This document shows, piece by piece, positions 18,217 to 24,116 of a DNA stretch of 24,116 nt. The notes beneath the pieces are model-generated. The model was not told the origin of the DNA. It did no database searches and worked only from the letters and a program-made list of their open reading frames with translations. Both the position numbers and the translations under genes were made by a program. The DNA lies in contig NW_008705582.1 in assembly GCF_000186865.1 (NCBI RefSeq), positions 46,395 through 70,510 on the forward strand. Reading direction: 5' to 3'. Numbering within the stretch: position 1 is the stretch's first letter; the number at the start of each line of letters is the position of its first letter. The stretch comes from Aureococcus anophagefferens. Lineage: Eukaryota > Sar > Pelagophyceae > Pelagomonadales > Pelagomonadaceae.

Positions 18217-19179
18217 CTAGCTGATCGCGCAGGCCGCGGACGCGCGCCGCGACTCGACGACCTCGGCGAGCGCGTCGACGGCCCGGCGGCGGTGGAAGCT
18301 CGCGACGGCGCTGAGGAGCTCGGACTTGTCGAGGCCCGGCCGCCCGGCGGCGACGTCGTCGAGGACGCGGTCCGCGTCGCGCCGCGAGACGCCGCGCGGC
18401 GGCCCCGTCTCCGCGACGAGGAATTTGAGCGCCTTCGGCAGCGCGTCGCGGCCCACGACGCCCTCCCCGTCCCCGTAGCGCGCGCAGGCGTCGTCGAGGA
18501 GGGCCGCGTGGGCGAGGTAGCGCCGGTAGCGCTGCACGGCCCGCGGCGCCGCGCCCTCGGGCAGGTCGTCGCCGTCGCCGGCGCCGGGCCTGGGCAGGAA
18601 AAGAGTGCGAAATTCCCAACTTCAAAGGCTCCTCTCTCGGTCATGTTCCACTCGTTTCGGCTAATTCTTGGACGAGCGATCATCTCTCGGAGCGATCTCG
18701 AAGCGTGGATCCTTTCTCTGGACCAATGGCGCGCGGAACTCTCGTGTTGAAGCTATCTTGAATCACTCTTTTCCGTCGCCGGCGCCGGGCGGTTCCGCGG
18801 CGGCGACGGCGACGGCCGCGTCGCAGGGCGCCGCGCGCTCGCCCCGGAGCGCGAGCTCCGCGACGGGCGCGCGGCCGTCGGCGTCGCTCCGCGCGGGCCG
18901 CGCGATCGCCGCGCCCGCGCGGCCCCGGTGCCACCGGAGCGCCTCGCGCCGCGCGTACGCCAAGCCGTCGGCGTCCGCGGGGCCCCCGCAGAGCGCCTCG
19001 ACGACGGCCGCGAGGTCGCCGGGGGACAGCGTCGCCGCGCCGCCGAGGCCCAGGGCCTCGAGGGCCGCGGAGAAGCGCCGCCGCTCGTCGTCCTTGACGG
19101 CGCGCACGGCGCTGAGGCGCCGCAGGGCCCGCGTCGCGTCGTCCCGCGACGCGATGCTCGACCGGAGGCGCAGGCTCAT
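18217..19179 (-). CDS. Small helical protein of unknown function, weakly EF-hand-like
   Basis: Exon 1 is 19179-18791 and exon 2 is 18589-18217, giving 253 residues from the first ATG; the frame is open upstream to 19260 but only with a GTG. The N-terminal region has SRDDATRALRRLSAV and TLSPGDLAAVVEALCGG. The C-terminal region has ALLDDACARYGDGEGVVGRDALPKAL-type and GLDKSELLSAVASF-type helix-loop-helix segments. Their spacing resembles degenerate EF-hands, but the calcium-ligand positions are mostly not acidic, so metal binding is doubtful. The stop is 48 bp from the convergent GST stop. Family not recognised. Confidence 0.6.
18590..18790 (-). mobile_element. Family 1 introner, inverted core, with an 18-bp flanking duplication
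   Basis: The gene-sense 3' end is the usual CTTTTCCTGCCCAG (ending at 18590). At the 5' end the expected CAGGGCAGG before AAAAGAGTG is missing and replaced by CCGGCGACGG, which matches the exon beyond the other end. The flanking direct repeat is therefore 18 bp (plus strand 18572-18589 and 18773-18790) rather than 8. The intron is GC...AG, phase 2, 201 nt; splicing still restores E-P-P-G-A-G-D-G-D-D. As in the arylsulfotransferase copy, the core is inverted relative to the host gene. Confidence 0.88.
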
Positions 19180-19270
19180 GGGCGAATGCGCGCGAGCCGC
19201 CGAGAGCGCCTTGTTTGCGGGCGAGCGGCGGCGCGCCGAAGACGCGTGCAACCGCGCCACATCGACGGGC

Positions 19271-19319
19271 TGCCCCCGGAGAGCAGTGTGGAGAAGCTTG
19301 TGTGCACTTTACGGCAAAC
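19271..19319 (+). repeat. 49-bp direct repeat, copy 1
   Basis: Begins TGCCCCCGGAGAGCAG and ends CACTTTACGGCAAAC. It is identical over all 49 positions to 20094-20142, and the flanking bases differ on both sides. It sits about 90 bp upstream of ATG 19179 of the minus-strand gene, in the antisense direction relative to that gene. Confidence 0.9.
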
Positions 19320-20093
19320 TGCATTTGCCGCCCGCTAAAAACGTCTTACCCCCCCCCTTTTTTGTGGGGGGGTTTTTGGTCAGCCGGCTTGAAGCGGACG
19401 CCGAAGCCGTGGAAGCGGATCGTGCGCACGTCGCTGGCCGCGACCCCTGGCCCTCTCGGGCGCCTGCGACCCCGTCGCCGGGCGCCCCGGCACCCCCCGC
19501 CCCTACGTTGGGCGCTGCGTCGAGTGTGACGACGGCGTCGGCGTACGGGCACGGCCTCGGGCCGGAACGTGTTCCGAGCGTCAACCTCGGCGGACCCGGT
19601 CCGCGCGAGCCGCTCCGGCGGCACGGAGCCGCTCTCCTAGGCGCCGACAGACCCTACGCGGGCGCTGAACGCGTCGGCTGCTCGCGGGAGCCCTGAAACG
19701 CGCGCGGCGGACGCCGTCGACGCTGCGCGCTCGGCCGACCGTCTCGGCGCGACGAGCGCGCTCGCCGTCGGCGCGCACGCGACGAGCTCGACCGTCTCGA
19801 CGACGAACACCATCGTCGCGGAGGTCCCCGACCGCTACACGGACGTCGTCGCCGCGCCCACGGCCTCGCCTACCAGTTCGCGGAACGACGCTCTTTGACG
19901 ACCTTCTCAAGCCCGGAGATCGACGACTAGTTCGCCGATTGCGAGCCGCTGGTCGGCTTCCGCACGTTTTTCATGATGCTCGAGCTCGCCGACGACGAGT
20001 TCGCCGCCGCCGCCGCCTCTGGGAGCTCGGCGCAAAAAGGGTGGGGGGTTTTGAGAGGGGGCGCCTCTTAGCCTAAGCCTATTAGAGACCAAT

Positions 20094-20142
20094 TGCCCCC
20101 GGAGAGCAGTGTGGAGAAGCTTGTGTGCACTTTACGGCAAAC
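20094..20142 (+). repeat. 49-bp direct repeat, copy 2
   Basis: Exact second copy of 19271-19319, in the same orientation, 774 bp further on. It ends 36 bp before the ATG 20179 of the carrier gene, so it lies in that gene's promoter or 5' leader. Confidence 0.9.
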
Positions 20143-20178
20143 ATTACCTTCTCCTCTCGTGTGCTGATTCAGCATAGC

Positions 20179-21273
20179 ATGCTCATCATGGCGCTTGCTC
20201 GACGCGCCGCGCTACTGGTCATGTCGCTGCCGCTGGCCACGACCTTCGTCGCGCCGCGGCCGCCGCGGCGCGCGGCCGTCGCGGCGAACTACGTGCCGCT
20301 CGCGCCGGCGGACGTGGCGTCCCTGCTCGCGCCGGCGGACGTGGCGTCCCAGCTGCCGCTCGTGGCGTCCCAGCTGCCGCTCGTCATCGCGAGCGCCGCG
20401 GCGGCGCCGCCGCTGGCCCTGGGCCCGCTGGTAACCAAGGCCCTGGGCGGCGGCCTGAGCGGCGCGTCGGCGGGCGTCGTCCAGGTCCTGAGCCTCATGT
20501 GGCTGCGCACGGCCATGAACTACGAGTACTCGAACGGCGGCAACTCGACGGTCGCCACGGTCCGGAGCCTCTACGCCGAGGGCGGCGTGCCCCGGCTCTA
20601 CCGCGGCGTCCAGTACGCCCTCGTCCAGAGCCCCCTGAGCCGCTTCGGCGACGCCGCGGCGAACGCGGCCGTGCCCGCGCTCGTCGTCGCGTTCTTCGCG
20701 GACGGCGGCAACCCGCTGGGCGTCGACGTCGTCGTGCCCCTCGCGGCGTCCCAGGCCTGCGCCTCCGTCGCCGCCGCGGGCTGGCGCATCCTCATCGCGC
20801 CCGTGGACACGTACAAGACGGCGCTCCAGGTCGAGGGCTCCGTCGACGGCCTCGGCGCGCGCGTCGCCGCGAACGGGCCCGCGGTGCTCTGGCGCGGCTG
20901 CCTCGCGGCGGCGGCGGCGACCTTCGTCGGCAACTACCCCTGGTTCCTCACCTACAACTACCTCGACGGCGTCCTGCCCGCCGCGGACCCCGGGCTCGAG
21001 AAGCTCGCGCGCCGCGCGGCGCTCGGCGTCGCCGCGTCCTGCGCGTCCGACGTGTGCTCCAACGGCCTCCGCGTCGTCAAGACCAAGGTCCAGACGTCGC
21101 CCGACGCCGACGCGTCGCCCCTGGACGTCGCGCGGCGCGTCCTCGACGAGGACGGCCTCCGGGGGCTCCTCGGCCGCGGCCTCAAGACGCGGCTCCTCGT
21201 CAACTGCCTCCAGGGCGCCGTCTTCTCCGTCGCCTGGAAGTACTTCGAGCAGGTCCTCTTCGCGCCGCCCTAG
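20179..21273 (+). CDS. Mitochondrial-carrier-family protein with plastid-type presequence
   Basis: 364 residues from ATG 20179 (ATG 20188, three codons later, is an equally good start). The presequence MALARRAALLVMSLPLATTF followed by VAPRPPRR is a signal peptide ending in an ASAF-like ATTF|VAP site and then a basic Pro/Arg-rich stretch, the bipartite import signal of stramenopile plastids. The body shows three related repeats. Repeat 1 has GASAGVVQVLSLMWLRTAMN and GVPRLYRGVQYALVQSPLSRF. Repeat 2 has APVDTYKTALQVEG (the Px(D/E)xx(K/R) motif) and LWRGCLAAAAATFVGNYPW. Repeat 3 has CSNGLRVVKTKVQTS and GLLGRGLKTRLLVNCLQG. I infer a plastid-envelope carrier; the substrate is unknown. Confidence 0.82.
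   Translation: MLIMALARRAALLVMSLPLATTFVAPRPPRRAAVAANYVPLAPADVASLLAPADVASQLPLVASQLPLVIASAAAAPPLALGPLVTKALGGGLSGASAGVVQVLSLMWLRTAMNYEYSNGGNSTVATVRSLYAEGGVPRLYRGVQYALVQSPLSRFGDAAANAAVPALVVAFFADGGNPLGVDVVVPLAASQACASVAAAGWRILIAPVDTYKTALQVEGSVDGLGARVAANGPAVLWRGCLAAAAATFVGNYPWFLTYNYLDGVLPAADPGLEKLARRAALGVAASCASDVCSNGLRVVKTKVQTSPDADASPLDVARRVLDEDGLRGLLGRGLKTRLLVNCLQGAVFSVAWKYFEQVLFAPP
20299..20385 (+). repeat. Coding minisatellite after the presequence
   Basis: Two 27-bp units (20299-20325 and 20326-20352, differing only at the end) encode LAPADVASL and LAPADVASQ. They are followed by a 21-bp unit LPLVASQ (20353-20373) and a partial repeat LPLV (20374-20385). The copies are nearly identical at DNA level, which points to recent tandem duplication in the linker between the targeting signal and the carrier domain. 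Confidence 0.85.
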
Positions 21274-21418
21274 AGCCTAAGGGCATCCTTGCCTTCAACG
21301 TGAACTTTCAACCCTCTCAAAACCTCTCGAGCGCAATGGAGATGCGCGACGAGCTTGCTGGATTCCGCTGAGACGCTGCTCTACGACCGTGGTTGCGTCT
21401 TGCTCAGCGACGAGCGAG

Positions 21419-22352
21419 ATGCGCCGCCGCAAGCGGAGGCGCACCGACGACACCAGCATCGCCCTCGACGCCCTGCGCGCCGCCGTCGCGTGGCCCGCGC
21501 TCGCGGCGAAGAAGCTGGACTACGCCGCAGCGCTGCGGCGCGTGCCGGGCGGCCGCGTGGCGACGTGCCGCGACCTCGTGGCGCTCGCTGGCGGCCACGG
21601 CACCATGGGAGAGACCATCGCCTGCGCGCGCGCGGTCCGCGGCCAGCCGCTCGCGCACCGCGTCGTCAAGGCCGGCGCCGCCGTCGGCGGCGCGGCGGCG
21701 CGGGCGCTCGCGGCCGAGGGCGCGGACCCGGCCGCGCCGGCGCGCGTGTCGCTCGACGCGTGCCGCGCGGAGCGCGTCGTCGAGCCGGGCGGCGGCGGGC
21801 CGACGCTCGTCTACGTCCACGGCCGCGGCGGCCTGCCGAGCACCTACGCCGCGCGGCCGGCTCGCGGCCCTCGGCCGCGTCGTGCTCCCCGGCGCGCCGG
21901 CGCACGCGGAGGACCGGACGGCGTGGCTCGACTACGAAGCCGACGGCTGGACGCCGACCGCCGCGTCCCTCGACGCCGCGAGCGCGCGCGTCGCCGCGGT
22001 GATCCGCCGCGAGGCCGGCGACGGGCGCACGGTCTACGTCGCGGCCTACTCGGAGGGCGTCGCGGTCGCGCTCGACGCCGCGCTGCGGGCGCCGGCGCGC
22101 GTCGCGGGCTTCGTCGGCGTCAACGGCACCGCGCCGCCGCCCGTCGCGTCGCGCGGCGGCGGCGCGTTCCCCGTCGTCCTGCTCTCGGGAACGGACGACG
22201 CGACGATGCCGCGGTCCCGCGTCGCGGCCGACGCCGCCGCGCTCGGGCCGCGCGTGGCCCTCGTGAGCGTCGGGGGCGCGGCCCACGGCCTCGGCGACGA
22301 CGAGGGCCGCCTCCTCGACTACGGCCTCCGGCGCGTCTGGGCGGATGCGTAG
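21419..22352 (+). CDS. Alkyltransferase-like DNA-binding domain fused to alpha/beta hydrolase, frameshifted
   Basis: From ATG 21419 the first frame covers residues 1-145; one surplus base near 21854 then moves the gene to the next frame, ending at the TAG 22350-22352 (310 residues if joined). Residues 2-8 (RRRKRRR) look like a nuclear signal. Residues about 33-100 resemble the MGMT/ATL winged helix: YAAALRRVPGGRVATCRDLV, ACARAVRGQPLAHRVVKAG, AVGG. The PCHR active site is LAHR, so methyl transfer is impossible and an ATL-like lesion-binding or DNA-binding role is more likely. The second half is an esterase-like fold: LVYVHGRGG, nucleophile in AYSEG (Ser211), SGTDDATMP (Asp259 or 260), GGAAHGL (His289). 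The frameshift may be an assembly error, since both halves are well preserved. Confidence 0.7.
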
Positions 22353-22407
22353 GTAGCGCCTAGGCCTCCTCGACTACGGCCCCCGGCGCGTCTGGGCGGA
22401 TTCGTAG
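22311..22407 (+). repeat. Tandem duplication of the 3' end of the hydrolase gene
   Basis: 42 bp at 22311-22352 (CTCCTCGACTACGGC... to the TAG) recur at 22366-22407 with two mismatches, 55 bp downstream. The second copy lies after the stop codon and keeps the same last codons and TAG in its own frame. Confidence 0.88.
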
Positions 22408-22514
22408 ACCTAACTCCTAGTTTTTCATCTCGTTGCCCTTCAAGGTGCCCGCCTCGAATATCGGGGGCTGCTCTCCGAGGCTGCTCTCCGTGGGACGGGC
22501 CGCCCGCGGCCACG

Positions 22515-23674
22515 ATGGCGGCCCGGCCGGCCCCGGCGTCGTCCCTGTTCCAGGAGACGTGCGCCGTGACCTGCATGGGCGGCATCGTCCACGGGAAGGA
22601 CCGGCGCGACCGCTCCGACGACTGCGAGGAGCTGCGCGTGGCCCACGTGTCGTCGCCCGGCCGGCTCCCCGCGGCGTCCGCCGACGACTCCGACGAGGAC
22701 CTCGACGCGAGCGACAGCGTCCTCGGCGAGGCGCTGTCGACGCTCTTCTGCGCGTCGGGCGCCTACGGCCGCCGCCACCCCGTGCCGTCGATGACGTACG
22801 ACGAGGTCATGGAGACGACGCGGCCCCTCGACGGCCACACGGCCGAGGTCGAGCGCATCGAGACTTTGCGGCGGTCCCTCGTGCGCGAGCTCGAGCGCAT
22901 GGGGCCCCGGGACCCGCGCTACCCCCTCGTCCGCGAACACCTCGCGCGCCTCGAGGGCCGCGCGGAGCCGCGCGGGAAAAAGATGCCACACGACTTCCAT
23001 GTGAGCATTCGCATGGATTTGAGACATTCTTTTGGTTCGGAGTCGAGAACCCGCCGAGAGAAAACGAGCCGTCCAAAAATCAGCCGATTCGACTTAACCG
23101 AGCGAGAGAGGTTCGAAGTTTTGACCGGTCCATGCCACTGGTTGTCTCCGGCACAGGCGCGGAGGCCGTCGCGGCCAAGCTCGCGCGCGAGGCCGGCGGC
23201 GCGGCGCCCCTGCCGGCCTACGAGCGGGGCTTCGAGGAGGACGACCGCCTCTTCGCCATCGAGCGGCCGGACGCCGAGGACGCGCGCGCGCTCCTCGACG
23301 GGCCCGAGGTGCCCATGGCCCTCGCGCTGCCCGGCCGCGCGGCGGCGCGGCCGCCGCCGCCGCCGCCCTGGCTCGGCGCGGCGCCCGCCGCCGCGGACCT
23401 CGACGACGACTGGAGCCCGACGTCGCCCGCGCGCGCGGACGCGGCGCCGCGCGGCCGCCTCTCGGAGCCCGAGCTCAGCCGGCCCGAGCGGTCCGTGGAC
23501 CGGACCTACGGCGGCGGCGCGCGCCTCAGCGGCGCGCGGCGGTCCCGCAAGGTCTCCGGCGCGAGCCCCCGCCCGCCCTCGCCGCCGAAGCGCAACGCCG
23601 TCGACGACGCCTACGCGTCCGCCGTCGACGGCGAGGGCCCGGCCGCGGCGCGGCGCGCGCGGCCGCGGTCCTGA
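22515..23674 (+). CDS. Unknown Pro/Ala-rich protein with an introner
   Basis: Exons 22515-22959 and 23157-23674 join to 320 residues. The N-terminal third is acidic and Ser-rich (ADDSDEDLDASDSV). It is followed by a helical segment, EVERIETLRRSLVRELERMG then YPLVREHLARLEGR, interrupted by the intron and continued as AEAVAAKLAREAGG. The C-terminal half is a disordered Pro/Ser/Arg-rich tail ending in repeated basic-Pro patches. No signal peptide, membrane segment or catalytic motif is seen. The start is the first ATG, 163 bp after the previous stop. Family not recognised. Confidence 0.6.
22960..23156 (+). mobile_element. Family 2 introner in the 22515 gene
   Basis: Element 22968-23156 (189 bp) begins CCGCGCGGGAAAAAG and ends TTGTCTCCGGCACAG. 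Target duplication GCGCGGAG at 22960-22967 and 23157-23164 is exact. The intron is GC...AG, phase 1, 197 nt; removal gives R-L-E-G-R-A-E-A-V. It shares long blocks with the kinase copy (CCACACGACTTC, CCGTCCAAAAATCAGCCG). Confidence 0.92.
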
Positions 23675-23735
23675 CCGCACTCGCGGCGCCCTAACCTTGT
23701 GCTCTCGCTTCCAGGAGCTGTGGCGGAGGGCCTTT

Positions 23736-24116
23736 TTATCGGGGCGGCGGGGCGCGGGGCGACTGCGTCGGGCGCGGGCCGCTCGGGGAAGCGCTGGGGC
23801 GCTTGATGGTGCATGCAGGGGTTCGTAGACAGGGGAGCTTGGGGGATGGCATCGTGGTCCGAGGCTCACGACTGGGCCTGCGGGAGCGCGCGCGTCGAAG
23901 GCGCGAACGCGAAAAGACGCGGGTCCTCGCGCGCTCGGACCACCAGGAGTGCTCGGGGTCGGCGACGACCTCCGGCGGCGGGTGGATGAGGCCGAGCGAG
24001 TAGAGCTTCTTGTTGCCCGCGGCGATGTTGCGCATGCGCGTGCGCTCGTACTCGCTGATCTCGGCGGGCGGCGCGGGGCCGCGGCGGTGCGACCGCTTCT
24101 TCTTCTTCTTCTTGGC
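23736..24116 (-). CDS. Partial gene, C-terminal part, running off the right edge
   Basis: From the window edge the minus strand reads AKKKKKKRSHRR, then AEISEYERTRMRNIAAGNKKLYSLGL and IHPPPEVVADPEHSWW. The (E)YERxRxxNIxxNxxxLxxLGL pattern is a recurrent eukaryotic motif, found next to DNA- or chromatin-associated domains in some proteins, so a nuclear protein is plausible (weak inference). After about 23950 the frame becomes Arg/Ser/Pro-rich and ends at 23736-23738; this tail may be intron read-through rather than the true C-terminus, so the 3' end is uncertain. The N-terminus lies outside the window. Confidence 0.5.
   Translation of the reverse strand, partial: AKKKKKKRSHRRGPAPPAEISEYERTRMRNIAAGNKKLYSLGLIHPPPEVVADPEHSWWSERARTRVFSRSRLRRARSRRPSREPRTTMPSPKLPCLRTPACTIKRPSASPSGPRPTQSPRAPPPR

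Larger units (their letters stand above)
19180..20178. other. Gene-poor region between divergent genes
   Basis: About 1 kb with no convincing intact gene. It contains two copies of a 49-bp repeat, a C9/G7 foldback at about 19349-19372 followed by a T5 run, a similar G-rich run (GGGTGGGGGG, about 20039-20048), and short coding-like but interrupted tracts. One, near 19900-20040, reads FADCEPLVGFRTFFMMLELA behind an in-frame TAG. It may be a decayed gene or mobile element plus the promoters of the flanking genes. Confidence 0.4.

Noticed and set aside
18217..18537. Calling the 18217-19179 gene a calcium-binding EF-hand protein
   Set aside because: The helix-loop-helix spacing is suggestive, but the loop positions lack the acidic ligands.
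19271..20142. Terminal-repeat retrotransposon (TRIM/LTR) bounded by the 49-bp repeats
   Set aside because: The repeats are too short, and no primer-binding site, TG...CA ends or target duplication can be seen. Kept only as direct repeats of unknown origin.
1..24116. CRISPR arrays, tRNA or rRNA genes, bacterial operons
   Set aside because: No regularly spaced repeats, cloverleaf-forming segments or rRNA-like blocks were seen, and the gene structure is eukaryotic.

Overview
The window looks like nuclear DNA of a very GC-rich unicellular stramenopile alga. The best fit is a pelagophyte of the Aureococcus type (inference, not a database match). The reasons are extreme GC-biased codon use, eukaryotic protein families on both strands, plastid-style targeting peptides, and above all short inverted-repeat elements that act as spliceosomal introns, flanked by 8-bp target duplications. 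To my knowledge that combination is published for Aureococcus introner elements.

Layout: a Nudix hydrolase (200-1090 +); a proline/alanine-rich protein with a possible frameshift (1323-1916 +); a cyclic-nucleotide-dependent protein kinase of PKG type (2408-5298 +, three exons); a secretory CS-domain/thioredoxin-fold protein ending in FDEL (5435-7621 +); a PQ-loop membrane protein (7685-8458 -); a triose-phosphate-translocator-family transporter (8636-10150 +, three exons); an arylsulfotransferase-like type II membrane protein (10161-12325 -, two exons); a long coiled-coil protein containing an assembly gap (12470-15493 +); a lower-GC gene with DGxxW-type repeats (15497-16681 -); a membrane-anchored glutathione S-transferase-like protein (16883-18168 +); a small protein of unknown function (18217-19179 -); a gene-poor stretch bounded by an exact 49-bp direct repeat; a plastid-targeted mitochondrial-carrier-family protein (20179-21273 +); a fusion of an alkyltransferase-like DNA-binding domain with an alpha/beta hydrolase, broken by a one-base frameshift (21419-22352 +); an unknown protein (22515-23674 +); and the end of a gene running off the right edge (-).

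All nine introns I can define by reading-frame continuity are introner-derived. Eight are recognisable copies of about 190-205 bp in two related families. The ninth, in the kinase gene, appears to be an old, shortened, GC-ameliorated copy. In each case the element supplies the 3' splice site (pyrimidine tract plus CAG, inside the terminal inverted repeat). The first two bases of the duplicated target supply the 5' splice site: GT in two cases, GC in seven. Splicing out target copy plus element restores the original coding sequence exactly.

Genes are tightly packed. Convergent stop codons lie as little as 3 and 10 bp apart, and divergent pairs share promoters of about 140-200 bp. There is no operon logic. 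The genes look like unrelated housekeeping and membrane functions: signalling kinase, ER redox, sugar-phosphate and metabolite transport, sulfo-transfer and detoxification.
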